A stretch of 58,502 nt of DNA from an uncultured Planctomycetota bacterium (GCA_903892515.1 CAITIS010000010.1:1-58502), one strand, 5' to 3'. Shown: positions 26,241-35,848, numbered from the stretch's first letter. Numbers and translations are program-made. Notes: generated from the letters alone by a model not told the origin.

Positions 26241-27132
26241 TTGTTCGCAGCGCCTTGCTGCTGACGATAGCCCCCACTACCACCAGACCGGCGCCGGCGA
26301 AGAGGCCGGTGCGGAAGGGTTCGTGCCAGTACCACGTGGCCAGCGCGGTTGACGCCACCGGCACAAAGTAGCTGGCCAGGCCCAGCAGGCGATTGTTGCC
26401 CCGCCGCATGCCCGCCTCCCACAGCACGTAGCACAGGCCGATGGTGATTACGGCCAGGAAGAACAGCTCCACGCCGGTGCGGGTTGACCAGTGCGGCGTC
26501 TCGTGGGCGAACAGCCGGAGCACGCCCATGATGGCCGACGAAATCAGCAGGAACAGCGGCACCGAGCCGCCGCCTTCCTTGGGCCCCCATAATCGGACGC
26601 AGTTGGAGTACACCGCCCACAGCAAGCCCGCACACAGTCCCGCCGTCAGCGGCCAGACGGCAAAGGCCACCGTCCCGGTGGTCAGTTTGGCCAGGGCCGT
26701 GCCGGCGACCGCCAGCCCACAGCCAACCAGGAGCAGCTTTTGCCGAGCAGCCTGATGCAGGATCGGCACCGACAGCGCCACCAGCAATGCCGGCCAGAGG
26801 TGATTCAGCAGGCCGACCATGAGTTTGGTGGCGTTGTCGGGGGCAAAGCCCACGCCCGCGTAGAACACGACCATGTACGCCACGAACATGCCCCCGCAGC
26901 CCAGCAGGTACCGCCGGTCATGTCGGAACATGTCCCAAGGCCGCTGACCCTGGGCCATGGCCACCGCCAGCGACGCCACGCCGCCGACGGCCATCGTCAA
27001 ACTCGCCCCGGTCAGCGGGCCCAGCGCGGCCATGACGCTGGTCGAGATCGCCAGGGTGCTGGACCACGTGACCAGCGCCAGCAAACCGCCGGCAGTAAAG
27101 ATCGAGCGACTTGACCGCAGCGTCGAATCCAT
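26236..27132 (-). CDS. DMT/EamA-family exporter, YddG-like
   Basis: 298 residues with about ten hydrophobic segments in two EamA repeats. LLNHLWPALLVALSVPI is close to the NYLWPALT motif of YddG, an aromatic amino acid exporter, so a similar efflux role is likely though unproven. It is an inner membrane protein. ATG 27132. Its stop is formed by a dispersed palindrome. The upstream spacer holds several GGTCA..TGACC repeats. Confidence 0.7.
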   Translation of the reverse strand: MDSTLRSSRSIFTAGGLLALVTWSSTLAISTSVMAALGPLTGASLTMAVGGVASLAVAMAQGQRPWDMFRHDRRYLLGCGGMFVAYMVVFYAGVGFAPDNATKLMVGLLNHLWPALLVALSVPILHQAARQKLLLVGCGLAVAGTALAKLTTGTVAFAVWPLTAGLCAGLLWAVYSNCVRLWGPKEGGGSVPLFLLISSAIMGVLRLFAHETPHWSTRTGVELFFLAVITIGLCYVLWEAGMRRGNNRLLGLASYFVPVASTALATWYWHEPFRTGLFAGAGLVVVGAIVSSKALRTT

Positions 27133-27498
27133 CGTATGTTTTCTTGTCCTTGGAGCGGTGATTCGCGTTGCTCGCGAATGGCCATGCTATCTCTTTATGG
27201 GTGGCATGGTCAGTCGCGTTGTTTGCGATGACCATGCTGGGGTATGAGCATGGTCATCGCCCAACAGCGGGCGAGTGGCCATGCCACCCACGATTGTCGC
27301 GCCATGTTCGGGGCTCCGGCCGGACAAGTGCAAATAAAATCGCGCCGGCCCTTGCCCCGACGGGGTCTAGGGCGGCTAGGATGGGCAAACCGGCTCGGCT
27401 CGCGAGTCTGGTGCGTTGCCCCACACTTGCAAGATCGTAATTAGGCTTGATTTGCGCTGGCGGCCGAAGAAGATGGGTCTTGTGGAGATGATGCGCAA
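27133..27498. repeat. Spacer with GACCATGC repeats
   Basis: Inverted CATGGTCAGTCGCGTTGTTT / GCGATGACCATGC copies and related half sites span about 27165-27300. A purine-rich GGTCTTGTGGAG lies upstream of hemB. No gene. Likely promoter area for the divergent exporter and hemB, but no strong hexamers are seen. Confidence 0.55.
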
Positions 27499-28485
27499 AT
27501 GAGTCAGGGCTATCCAAATCGGCAGTTGCGACGGCTACGGTACAATCCGTCGCTGCGCGCGGCCTTGTCCAGCGTGCGGCTGAACAAGCGCGAGTTGATT
27601 GCGCCGATCTTCGCCAGTCAGAGCCTTTCGCAGCGGCGCGTAATCTCCACGATGCCCGGCCAGTTCCAGCGTCCCGTGTCCGACGCGGCCGACTACGCCG
27701 CCAGCCTGGCCGATAAGGGCGTGGGCGGCGTGCTTGTTTTCGGCATCCCTGCCAGCAAAGACGCCAGCGGCAGCGGGGCCTGGAATGACGAGGGCGTCAC
27801 CCAGCAGTGCATCCGCGAGATCAAGAAGCGCCGAGCCGAGTTGCTGGTCATCGCCGACACGTGCCTGTGCGAATACACCAATCATGGCCACTGCGGCCCG
27901 CTGGTCGAATTCGGCGGCAAGGTGGACGTGGATAACGCCGGCGCGCTGGCGGGTCTGGCGGCGACGGCCGTTTCGCAAGCCAAGTCGGGGGCGGATGTTA
28001 TCGCGCCATCGGCATGCATGGACGGGCAGGTGCGGGCAATCCGCACCGCCTTGGATAACGCCGGATTCGAGCGGACGCCCATACTTTCCTATGCGGTGAA
28101 GTTCGCCAGTTCCTTATATGGTCCCTTCCGCGAGGCGGCGGAGTCGGCCCCCAAGACGGGCGACCGGCGCAGTTACCAGATGGACCCGCTTTCGCCCAAG
28201 CAGGTAATGGCTGAGGCGCTGGCTGACCTGGAAGAAGGGGCCGACATGCTGATGGTCAAGCCGGCCTTGGCATATTTGGACATTATCGCGCAGCTGGCGA
28301 CGCTGCCGGCGCCGCTGGCTGCCTATCATGTCAGCGGCGAGTACGCCATGATTAAGTTCGCCGCCGCCGCTGGGGCACTCCGCGAAAGGGATGTCGCGAT
28401 CGAGCACACTGCTGCGCTGAAACGAAGCGGCGCGGATTTGATTATTACCTATTTTGCCGAGCAATTGACCGATTGGTTAACGTGA
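27499..28485 (+). CDS. hemB: Porphobilinogen synthase HemB
   Basis: 328 residues. The zinc-site motif TCLCEYTNHGHCG has C122, C124 and C132. Active-site lysines are K201 (SYAVKFASSLYGPF) and K254 (MLMVKPALAYL), with YQMDPLSPKQ between them. It condenses two 5-aminolevulinates to porphobilinogen for tetrapyrrole (heme, cobamide) synthesis. The length and Zn-type Cys triad are classical. GGAG lies 12 bases before ATG 27499. The URO-D paralogues in the window use a related pathway but sit far apart. Confidence 0.93.
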   Translation: MSQGYPNRQLRRLRYNPSLRAALSSVRLNKRELIAPIFASQSLSQRRVISTMPGQFQRPVSDAADYAASLADKGVGGVLVFGIPASKDASGSGAWNDEGVTQQCIREIKKRRAELLVIADTCLCEYTNHGHCGPLVEFGGKVDVDNAGALAGLAATAVSQAKSGADVIAPSACMDGQVRAIRTALDNAGFERTPILSYAVKFASSLYGPFREAAESAPKTGDRRSYQMDPLSPKQVMAEALADLEEGADMLMVKPALAYLDIIAQLATLPAPLAAYHVSGEYAMIKFAAAAGALRERDVAIEHTAALKRSGADLIITYFAEQLTDWLT

Positions 28486-28595
28486 TTTTCGCCCGCCTCG
28501 CGGTCCCGGCTTGCTTTTAACGGGGCCTTGAGCGCTTAGGGCGATTAAGATACCCGCGAAGCAGCGGTTAGCTGGATGAACAGGAAGGATTGGCG

Positions 28596-29963
28596 ATGAA
28601 GGTCTTCATGCTCGGCTGGGAGTTCCCGCCATACATGAGCGGTGGCTTGGGAACTGCGTGCTACGGACTGACCAAGGGACTCGACCAAGTCGGCGTGGAA
28701 GTCTCGTTTGTCCTGCCGATGTCCGTGGGCCAGGTTACCGGCCAGCATGTATCCCTGCGCACTCCGGCCACGCTGGTTGAGAAGGACCGGCTGGGGCAGC
28801 GGAAGACGACGACCACCACCAGGTACGGCAGTCCCAGCGCCGGCAAGGTCACCGAGTTTGAGCACCTGACCATGCACGTGCTGCCGGCCATCATGCAGCC
28901 ATATGCCACGCCGGCCAACTTTGAAGAAGTCCTGCGCAAATTCCAGCAGCAGTACCAGATGCCCGGCGTCACGCCCACGGAGGTCTCGCAGGTTGTCGAA
29001 GAGATCAAGGCCCGCGGCGGCGTGGCCGGCCCCAGTGGCGGCGGCTATGGCGGCGACATGCTCGGACAGGTGCGGCGGTACGCCCTGCTGGCGGTCGAAC
29101 TGGCCAAGCACGAAGACTTCGACGTCGTGCACGCCCATGACTGGATGACCTATCCCGCCGGCCTGGCAGTAGCGGCGTACACGGGCAAGCCCCTGGTCAT
29201 CCACGTTCACTCCACCGAATTCGACCGTTCCGGCGAGCACGTCTGGCAGCAGGTGTACGACATCGAGCGGGCCGGCATGCACGGGGCCAAGCGCATCATC
29301 TGCGTGAGCCATTGGACCAAGAACATCGTGGTGGCGCGTTACAACGTCGATCCCGACAAGGTCGAGGTGGTGTATAACGCCGTCGAGTTGCCCGATGGCA
29401 AGGACGCCTTCACGCCCATCAGTCGCGACGAGAAAATCGTGCTCTTCCTGGGCCGGATCACCATGCAGAAGGGCCCGGAGTATTTCCTGCTGGCCGCCCG
29501 CAAAGTCATCGAAAAGTTCCAGAAGGTGCGCTTCATCATCGCCGGCAGCGGCGAGTTGATCACCAAGCTTATCGAGATGGCCGCCGACCTGGGCATTGGC
29601 CGGTATGTCACGTTTACCGGCTTTTTGCGGGGCAAGGACGTGGATCGCGTCTTCCGCATGGCCGATCTGTACGTGATGCCCAGCGTGTCGGAGCCCTTCG
29701 GCATCGCCCCGCTGGAGGCCATGATCCGCAACGTGCCGGTGATCATCTCCAAGCAGTCGGGCGTCTCGGAAGTGCTGACGCACGCCCTGAAGGTGGATTT
29801 CTGGGACGTCGAAGAGATGGCCAACCAGATCCTGGCCGTGCTGCGTCACCCGCCGCTGCAGCGCGTGCTGCGCCAGCAAGGCGCCCTGGAATTGCGCAAG
29901 CTTTCCTGGCGCGACAGCGCCGACCGCTGCCGCGAGATCTACGAGGACGTGGCAGCCAGATAG
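28596..29963 (+). CDS. GT4 glycosyltransferase, glycogen/alpha-glucan synthase-like
   Basis: 455 residues. N-terminal KVFMLGWEFPPYMSGGLGTA and C-terminal EPFGIAPLE (E366, E374; E-x7-E) match the GT5/GT4 starch synthase-like group, with LGRITMQKGPEYFL in the nucleotide-binding half. AGGAAGG precedes ATG 28596 by 7 bases; a TTG at 28590 is also possible. It pairs with the GH57 gene 328 bp downstream. Such a GT4-GH57 pair is known from archaeal glycogen loci. An insert near residues 60-150 is larger than in short GT4s. Confidence 0.8.
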   Translation: MKVFMLGWEFPPYMSGGLGTACYGLTKGLDQVGVEVSFVLPMSVGQVTGQHVSLRTPATLVEKDRLGQRKTTTTTRYGSPSAGKVTEFEHLTMHVLPAIMQPYATPANFEEVLRKFQQQYQMPGVTPTEVSQVVEEIKARGGVAGPSGGGYGGDMLGQVRRYALLAVELAKHEDFDVVHAHDWMTYPAGLAVAAYTGKPLVIHVHSTEFDRSGEHVWQQVYDIERAGMHGAKRIICVSHWTKNIVVARYNVDPDKVEVVYNAVELPDGKDAFTPISRDEKIVLFLGRITMQKGPEYFLLAARKVIEKFQKVRFIIAGSGELITKLIEMAADLGIGRYVTFTGFLRGKDVDRVFRMADLYVMPSVSEPFGIAPLEAMIRNVPVIISKQSGVSEVLTHALKVDFWDVEEMANQILAVLRHPPLQRVLRQQGALELRKLSWRDSADRCREIYEDVAAR

Positions 29964-30290
29964 GCTCTCGTGACATGGCCGTCTCGGCCATGCGTGTCAT
30001 GGGCGTCTCGCCCATGGGGTCCGAACAACCACGGCCGGGACGGCCGTGACACGCACGGGCGAGACGCCCGTGTCACGCACGGCGGGAACGACGGCGGGCG
30101 GTGCCCGCCCTACGTGCGTCTTATGTGCTCACTCCGACTCGAATCTGTCGATTCCGCGCACTGGTCTGTGGATTCCGCTTATTGGATTTGCGCTTCCCAC
30201 TGGCCAAAACCTATTTGGCACACTATAGTCAATCGGTGAAAATGCCCGGCGCGGGCACGCGATAGGCCTTTCCAATGGAGTGTGGCTGTC
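29964..30290. repeat. GGGCGTCTCGCCC repeats, then AT-richer promoter area
   Basis: Hairpins of CATGGCCGTCTCGGCCATG and ACGGGCGAGACGCCCGTG type run from 29973 to 30080, followed by a GGCGGTGCCCGCCCTACG palindrome copy (30095-30115). From 30120 the sequence becomes lower in GC. Confidence 0.65.
30201..30229 (+). promoter_or_regulatory. Possible sigma70 promoter of the GH57 gene
   Basis: TGGCCA (4/6 to consensus) at 30201-30206 and TATAGT (5/6) at 30224-30229, with a 17-nt spacer. The region is distinctly lower in GC than the surrounding coding DNA. The GH57 ATG lies about 60 nt downstream. Confidence 0.4.
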
Positions 30291-31481
30291 ATGGCCTCAG
30301 TGGTATTCTATTTTCAGGTGCACCAGCCCTACCGGCTGCGGCGGTACAGCATCTTCGACAGCGGCGTCAACTACTTCGATGACGTCGCCAATTCGACCAT
30401 CTGCCGCAAGGTCGGCGACAAGTGCTACCTGCCGGCCAACCGCACGATGCTCGACCTCATCCGCATGCACGAGGGACGCTTCCGCATCAGCTACAGCCTG
30501 ACCGGCGTGGTCATCGAGCAGTTCAAACGCTATTACCCCGAGGTGATCGACAGCTTCGTCGCACTGGCCAAGACCGGCTGCGTGGAGTTCATCACCGAGA
30601 CGTACTACCACAGCCTGGCCTTCCTGTACCGGCGCGACGAGTTCCAGGACCAGGTCCGCCAGCACTGCCAGCTCATCGGCGACCTCTTCGGCCAGACGCC
30701 GCGGGTCTTCCGCAACACCGAATTGACGTACAACAACGACGTGGCCAAGGTGATCGAGGACATGGGCTTCGACGCCATCCTGACCGAAGGCGCCGACCAC
30801 GTGCTGGGCTATCGCAGCCCCAACTTCATCTACAACCCGCCCAACTGCGGCAAGCTGAAGATGATGCTGAAGAATTACCGCCTGAGCGATGACATGGCGT
30901 TCCGCTTCTCCAACCGCGGTTGGAACGAGTGGCCGCTGACGGCCGACAAGTACGCCACGTGGGTCAACCAGGTCAACGGCAACGGCTACCTGTGCAACCT
31001 GTTCATGGACTACGAGACCTTCGGCGAGCACCAGTGGGCCGACACGGGCATCTTCGAGTTCCTGCGCGACATGCCGGGCAAGGTCATGGCCTTGGGCAAC
31101 GGCAACGATTTCCTGACCGTCAGCCAAGCTGTGGCGAAGTATCCCTCCAGCGGCGAGCTGGACGTGCCGCACATGATCTCCTGGGCCGACACCGAGCGCG
31201 ACATCTCCGCCTGGCTGGGCAATTCCATGCAGGCCAACGCCCTGTACGAGGTGTACAGCCTGGCCGACGAGGTGCGCGGCAGCGGCGATAAGCAACTGAT
31301 CGAGGACTGGCGCAGGCTCCAGACCTCCGACCACTTTTACTACATGTGCACCAAGTATTTCTCCGACGGCGACGTGCACAAGTACTTCAACCCGTACCAG
31401 TCGCCCTACGACAGCTACATCAACTACATGAACATCCTGGATTCCATCCGCGCCCGCCTGGCGGCACACGCCCAGACGTAA
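30291..31481 (+). CDS. GH57 alpha-amylase-like glycoside hydrolase
   Basis: 396 residues. GH57 marks are FYFQVHQPYRLR at the N terminus, the nucleophile segment FRNTELTYNN (E144) and YLCNLFMDYETFGEHQ (D240). GH57 enzymes cleave or transfer alpha-1,4-glucans with retention. No signal peptide, so it is cytoplasmic. ATG 30291 (GGAG 10 bases upstream) is preferred over GTG 30282, where the ribosome site would be too close. Linked in orientation and position to the GT4 synthase, which suggests intracellular storage polysaccharide turnover. Confidence 0.85.
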   Translation: MASVVFYFQVHQPYRLRRYSIFDSGVNYFDDVANSTICRKVGDKCYLPANRTMLDLIRMHEGRFRISYSLTGVVIEQFKRYYPEVIDSFVALAKTGCVEFITETYYHSLAFLYRRDEFQDQVRQHCQLIGDLFGQTPRVFRNTELTYNNDVAKVIEDMGFDAILTEGADHVLGYRSPNFIYNPPNCGKLKMMLKNYRLSDDMAFRFSNRGWNEWPLTADKYATWVNQVNGNGYLCNLFMDYETFGEHQWADTGIFEFLRDMPGKVMALGNGNDFLTVSQAVAKYPSSGELDVPHMISWADTERDISAWLGNSMQANALYEVYSLADEVRGSGDKQLIEDWRRLQTSDHFYYMCTKYFSDGDVHKYFNPYQSPYDSYINYMNILDSIRARLAAHAQT

Positions 31482-31710
31482 CTACGGGATTAGATATTCG
31501 ATATTAGATATTAGGAAAGACAGGCCCGCGAAGCAGAACCCCGGTTGCCTGAGGGGCCGCTTGGCCGCTGTTCCAAATATCGAATATCGAATATCGAATA
31601 TCTAATCCCGCCTTTTGCTCCTCCGCGTCCTGGGCGGTAATCTGTTGTCTTCCCGTAGGGTGGGCCGAGGAGTGAAGCGACGAGTCCCACCGGTTTATGA
31701 AGGCTAGAGC
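31482..31710. repeat. GATATTCGATATT repeats before argJ
   Basis: AT-rich near-tandem GATATTCGATATTAGATATT at 31493-31513 is repeated as its inverse (ATCGAATATCGAATATCTAA) at 31577-31606, framing a GC-rich block. A GTAGGGTGGGCCGAGGAGTG repeat lies at 31656-31693. Confidence 0.6.
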
Positions 31711-32910
31711 ATGAAGAACATTCGTCACATAACGTTGCCCCAGGGCTTCCAGGCTGCGGGCGTGAAGTGCGGCATCAAGGCCAGCGGCAAGAACGACGTG
31801 GCCCTGATCGTCGGCGACCAGGCCGTCTCCGCCGCCATCGCCACCACCACCAACCAGGTCATCGGCGCGCCGGTGCAGTGGTGCCGCAAGATCCTGCCCG
31901 ATGGTTTCGGCGCCGTCCGCGGCGTGGTCATAAACTCGGGCAACTCCAACGTCTGCACCGGCCAGCAGGGGCTGCGCGACGCCAAGGAAATGGCCCAACG
32001 CGTGGCCAAGGGCCTCTCCTGCCGCGACAGCCAGGTGCTGGTGGCCTCCACCGGCATCATTGGCCGGCACCTGCCCATGGAGAAGGTCCGCAAGGGCATC
32101 GACCTGGCGCTGGCGGGCCTGTCGCGCCAGAACGACCAGGCCACCTTGCAGGCGATGATGACCACCGACCTGCGCGAGAAGTCAGCCGTCACGCAATTCA
32201 GCGTGGGCGGCAAGACCGTCACGGTGGCCGGCGTGGTCAAGGGCTCGGGCATGATCGCCCCGTCGCTGGCGACGATGATTTCGGTGGTCACCACCGACGC
32301 CGGCATTTGCCCCGAGCACCTGTACAGCATCTTCAAGCCCGCCACGCAGCGGACGTACAACGCCGTCACGGTGGATAATGACACCTCGACCTCCGACACC
32401 GCCATCGTGCTGGCGTCGGGCCAATCCGGCGTGGCCATGGACTCCGCCCCTGCCGCCAGGAAATTCGCCGCCGCCCTGGAAGAAGTCTGCCGCGAGCTGG
32501 CCATGGCCATCGCCCGCGACGGCGAGGGCGCCACCAAGCTCATTGCCGTGGAAGTCACCGGCGCTGCCAGCGACGCTGACGCCTTCATCGCCGCCAAGAG
32601 CGTGGCCAATTCGCCGCTGTTCAAGTGCGCCGTGCACGGCGGCGACCCGAACTGGGGCCGCATTCTCTGTGCCCTGGGCAAGAGTGCCGCCAAGGTAGTG
32701 GCCGAGAAGACCACCGTGAAGATCGGCGGGCACACCGTCTTTGCCAAGGGTGCGCCCAAGGCCATCGACCTCAAGCCCGTCGAAAAGCACCTCAAGGGCG
32801 CCAGCGTACTGGTGCAGGCGAATCTCGGCCTGGGCAAAGGCAAGTACACCGCCTACGGCTGCGACCTCTCCCGCGAATACGTCGCCATCAACGCCGATTA
32901 CAGCACGTAG
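31711..32910 (+). CDS. argJ: ArgJ, glutamate N-acetyltransferase/ornithine acetyltransferase
   Basis: 399 residues. The autoproteolytic site is in KGSGMIAPSLATMISVV, where T188 would become the nucleophile of the beta subunit after cleavage. ArgJ moves acetyl groups between N-acetylornithine and glutamate in arginine synthesis. It also has NSGNSNVCTG and HGGDPNWGRI near the C terminus. Length and all landmark motifs are normal. Neighbours are unrelated, and the gene is flanked by repeat blocks. Confidence 0.93.
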   Translation: MKNIRHITLPQGFQAAGVKCGIKASGKNDVALIVGDQAVSAAIATTTNQVIGAPVQWCRKILPDGFGAVRGVVINSGNSNVCTGQQGLRDAKEMAQRVAKGLSCRDSQVLVASTGIIGRHLPMEKVRKGIDLALAGLSRQNDQATLQAMMTTDLREKSAVTQFSVGGKTVTVAGVVKGSGMIAPSLATMISVVTTDAGICPEHLYSIFKPATQRTYNAVTVDNDTSTSDTAIVLASGQSGVAMDSAPAARKFAAALEEVCRELAMAIARDGEGATKLIAVEVTGAASDADAFIAAKSVANSPLFKCAVHGGDPNWGRILCALGKSAAKVVAEKTTVKIGGHTVFAKGAPKAIDLKPVEKHLKGASVLVQANLGLGKGKYTAYGCDLSREYVAINADYST

Positions 32911-33359
32911 AGGCGAGGTCGGAGGCAGGAGGTCGGAGGCCTGAGGCCAGAGGCCCGAGGCCAGAGCGAAAGACGCTCCCGCTGTGGCAGAACGTTCCGA
33001 TGGGTGCCATAGGTTGAGCCGCGTCTTCTGGCGGCTCTACCTATGCAAGACCGAGTGTGCAGGGTGGGCTGAGGTCGCGCCGTTTGCAACCGAGTCCCAC
33101 CAGACGCGGGCAAGCCTGCCCGCCCTACGGCCTACCTATGAGTGCGTCCGCATAGGCAGCCCCGTCTTCGCCAGAAGACGCGAAGCCGGGTCAGCCTATG
33201 GCACCCAGATTTGCCCGTCCTACGGCCTTCGCCCCACTCCGGCCATAATTGTGCCGCACCTTTGGAACCTGCTCCGCCTTTTCTATTCGTCTCCTCTGTG
33301 CTCTCTGCGCCTCTGTGGCCAGTTGTCGTCTTCTCGCAACCTGCTAAACTATCGGCCAT
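32911..33359. repeat. Long repeat spacer before purB
   Basis: Near-tandem GAGGTCGGAGGCAGGAGGTC (32915-32965), GCATAGGTAGAGCC-type hairpins (about 33005-33045 and 33145-33200), GGTGGGCTGAGG with CGAGTCCCACC (33063-33100), a CGGGCAAGCCTGCCCGCCCT palindrome (33108-33128), then CTCTGTGCTCTCTGCGCCTC near-tandem repeats (33292-33322). No gene. Confidence 0.6.
33323..33350 (+). promoter_or_regulatory. Possible promoter with very short leader for purB
   Basis: TTGTCG at 33323-33328 and TAAACT at 33345-33350, with a 16-nt spacer. ATG 33360 lies only 9 nt downstream of the -10 hexamer, and no ribosome site is visible, which suggests a leaderless or near-leaderless mRNA. Confidence 0.35.
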
Positions 33360-34790
33360 ATGGAAAACCACGACGAATTCCAGAGTCCGCTCTCGGGCCG
33401 GTATGCCAGCAAGGACATGCGGGCGCTGTGGGGCCAGCAGCGCAAGTTCTCCACGTGGCGGCGGCTGTGGCTGGTGCTGGCCGAGGAGCAGCAGAAGCTG
33501 GGCCTGGCCATCACCGATGAGCAGATTCGCCAGATGGCCGACCATCTCGACGACATCGATTACGTCGCGGCCGAGGCGTACGAGAAGAAGTTCCGCCACG
33601 ACGTCATGGCCCACATTCACGCCTTTGGCGACGTGGCCCCGGCCGCCAAGCCCATCATCCACCTGGGCGGCACCAGCCAGTACGTCAACGACAACACCGA
33701 CATCCTGCTGATGCGCGACGGCCTGGAGATCCTGCTGGGCTACCTGGCCAACGTCGTCGACGCCCTGGGCAAGTTCGCCGTGCAGTGGAATGAGCAGCCC
33801 TGCCTGGGCTTTACGCACTTTCAGGCCGCCCAGCTCACCACCGTGGGCAAGCGGGCCACGCTGTGGTGCAACGAGTTCGTTATGGACCTGCACGAGCTGG
33901 AGTACCGCAAAGCCAACCTGGAATTCCGCTCCGTCAAGGGCACCACCGGCACGCAGGCGAGCTTCATGACGCTCTTTGGCGGCGACCACGAAAAGGTCAT
34001 CGCCCTGGAGCGGGGCGTGGCCCGGCGCTTCGGCTTTGAGAAGATTTCGCCCGTGACCGGCCAGACGTACAGCCGCAAGGTCGATGCCCAGGTGACGCTG
34101 TCGCTGGCGGGCGTGGGTGCGTCGGCGCACAAGTTCTGCAACGACGTCCGGCTGCTGGCGGGTTTGAAGGAGATCGACGAGCCCTTCGAGACGCAGCAGG
34201 TCGGCTCATCGGCCATGCCGTACAAGCGAAACCCCATGCGGTGCGAGCGGGCCACTGGCCTGGCGCGGTACTTGATGGACGTGGCGGTCTCGCCGCTGCA
34301 CACGGCCGCTGAGCAGTGGTTCGAGCGGACGCTGGACGATTCCTCCAACAAGCGGCTGGCCATGCCCGAGTGCTTCCTGCTGACCGACGCGATTTTGCAG
34401 ATCGTGCTGAACGTGTCGCGCGGGCTGGTGGTGTACCCCGGCGGGATCAACGCCCGCGTCATGTCCGAGCTGCCGTTCATGGCCGTCGAGGAGATTCTCA
34501 TGGCGGCCGTCACCGCTGGCGGGGATCGCCAGGATTTGCACGAACGGCTGCGGCAGCACGCCATCGCCGCCGGCGAGCAGGTGAAGGTGCAGGGCAAGAG
34601 CAATGATTTCATCACGCGCGTCCAGGCCGATGCGGCATTTGCGGGCCTGAACGTCGAGGCCCTGCTGGAGGCGTCACGCTTTGTTGGCCGGGCGCCGCAG
34701 CAGGTGGACGAGTTCGTGGCCTCGCACGTCGAGCCGATTCGCCGGCGCTACGCGCACAAGCTCGGCGCCGGCTCGGAATTGCGGGTGTAA
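33360..34790 (+). CDS. purB: Adenylosuccinate lyase PurB
   Basis: 476 residues. The fumarase/aspartase-superfamily signature SSAMPYKRNPMRCE sits near residues 282-295, with THFQAAQLTTVGKR and GTTGTQASFM in the substrate-binding loops. PurB removes fumarate from SAICAR and adenylosuccinate in purine synthesis. Start ATG 33360 matches the usual N terminus and has no clear Shine-Dalgarno. Repeats of the GGGCGTCTCGCCC family begin immediately after the stop. Intact and canonical. Confidence 0.93.
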   Translation: MENHDEFQSPLSGRYASKDMRALWGQQRKFSTWRRLWLVLAEEQQKLGLAITDEQIRQMADHLDDIDYVAAEAYEKKFRHDVMAHIHAFGDVAPAAKPIIHLGGTSQYVNDNTDILLMRDGLEILLGYLANVVDALGKFAVQWNEQPCLGFTHFQAAQLTTVGKRATLWCNEFVMDLHELEYRKANLEFRSVKGTTGTQASFMTLFGGDHEKVIALERGVARRFGFEKISPVTGQTYSRKVDAQVTLSLAGVGASAHKFCNDVRLLAGLKEIDEPFETQQVGSSAMPYKRNPMRCERATGLARYLMDVAVSPLHTAAEQWFERTLDDSSNKRLAMPECFLLTDAILQIVLNVSRGLVVYPGGINARVMSELPFMAVEEILMAAVTAGGDRQDLHERLRQHAIAAGEQVKVQGKSNDFITRVQADAAFAGLNVEALLEASRFVGRAPQQVDEFVASHVEPIRRRYAHKLGAGSELRV

Positions 34791-34958
34791 CGTGGCATGT
34801 CGTGGCATGGGCGTCTCGCCCATGTTGAATGTGTGTGTCGCGCGGGCGTCTCGCCCGCGTCTGAAGACTCTGTGGAACTTCAGCATGCTCAGCGCGGGCG
34901 AGACGCCCGCGACACAAAGGCGGCCTTCCTCTGCGAACCTAGCACAAGCGAGCGCGGC
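34791..34958. repeat. GGGCGTCTCGCCC repeats after purB
   Basis: Direct and inverted copies: CATGGGCGTCTCGCCCATG, CGCGGGCGTCTCGCCCGCG and CGCGGGCGAGACGCCCGCG lie between 34805 and 34915. Same family as at 13408 and 29973. Confidence 0.7.
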
Positions 34959-35705
34959 TCAACTTTCGTCTTTGTGCTCATACGCCTTGGGCGGTTCGGC
35001 CTTGGCGATGACGGCCAGGCTCACGTGGGCCGCGCCGGCGGCCAGCAGAACGCGTGCGGCCTCATTGGCGGTGGCGCCAGTCGTGACCACGTCGTCGATC
35101 AGCAGCACGCGGGCGGCCTGTAGGCTCTTTTTGTCGCGCACCGCAAAAGCGCCGCGGACGTTGGCCTGCCGCCGCGTGGCCGAGAGATGCACCTGCGGCG
35201 GCGTGTTCCGCACCCGCATCAATTCATGCCCCACCGGCCAGCCGAGTTTGCGCGACACGTGCGCAGCCACGGCCACTGGAAAGTTCTGACCGCGCATCAG
35301 CCGGCGCAGCCAGAACATGGGCACGGGCAGGATGAGGTCGAACTCATCGGCACGGACCTGGGCGGCAATGGCCTGGGATAGCAGCCCCGACAGCAGCGTC
35401 GAGGTGGTGCCGTAGTATTTGGCGTTGCGGATGGCGGCCTTGAGCGGCCCGGCGTAGGGGCCGACGCGAATGACCCGCTCGAAACGCGGCATGACGGAAG
35501 GGCAGCCCGGGCAGTCCTCTCGGGCCTGGGGCAGGCTCGGCGGCAAGATGCTGCCGCAGCGCGGGCAGGCCGGCCGGCTGACCATCGCCAACATGGCTCG
35601 CGAGCACTCGGGGCAAAAGCCGTCGGTGATGTCGTCATGGGTTTGGCAGCCGGCACACGCCGGCGAGAAGAGCAGCTCAAAGATGGCGGAAATGGCTCGG
35701 GTCAT
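34959..35705 (-). CDS. comF: ComF-family phosphoribosyltransferase-like protein
   Basis: 248 residues. N-terminal zinc-finger cysteines (CAGCQ, CPECS, CPRCG, CPGCPS) precede a PRTase fold with VLLIDDVVTTGATANEAARVL. ComF is required for natural transformation in several bacteria, in late steps of DNA uptake, and its cytosolic catalytic role is unclear. Start ATG 35705. The window also has dprA and rmuC, so a DNA-uptake/recombination interest is possible but not an operon. Confidence 0.8.
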   Translation of the reverse strand: MTRAISAIFELLFSPACAGCQTHDDITDGFCPECSRAMLAMVSRPACPRCGSILPPSLPQAREDCPGCPSVMPRFERVIRVGPYAGPLKAAIRNAKYYGTTSTLLSGLLSQAIAAQVRADEFDLILPVPMFWLRRLMRGQNFPVAVAAHVSRKLGWPVGHELMRVRNTPPQVHLSATRRQANVRGAFAVRDKKSLQAARVLLIDDVVTTGATANEAARVLLAAGAAHVSLAVIAKAEPPKAYEHKDES

Positions 35706-35848
35706 GGATCGCAGAAAAAGATGCCATCCTGTTCAGGTGCCACTGCTGCGGCGTTTGCAGCAGTGCGGGCTCGGATGTCTTGCCCGCCCGCCTGCAAGCA
35801 CACCTGCACACACCGCAGGTGTGGCACCCTGTTTGGCAGAACTCCGCC
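35706..35848. repeat. Spacer with GCAGCGTTTGCAGC repeats
   Basis: Contains CTGCTGCGGCGTTTGCAGCA and CACCTGCACACACCGCAGGT palindromic words (about 35742-35830) related to those at 23500-23550. Confidence 0.5.
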
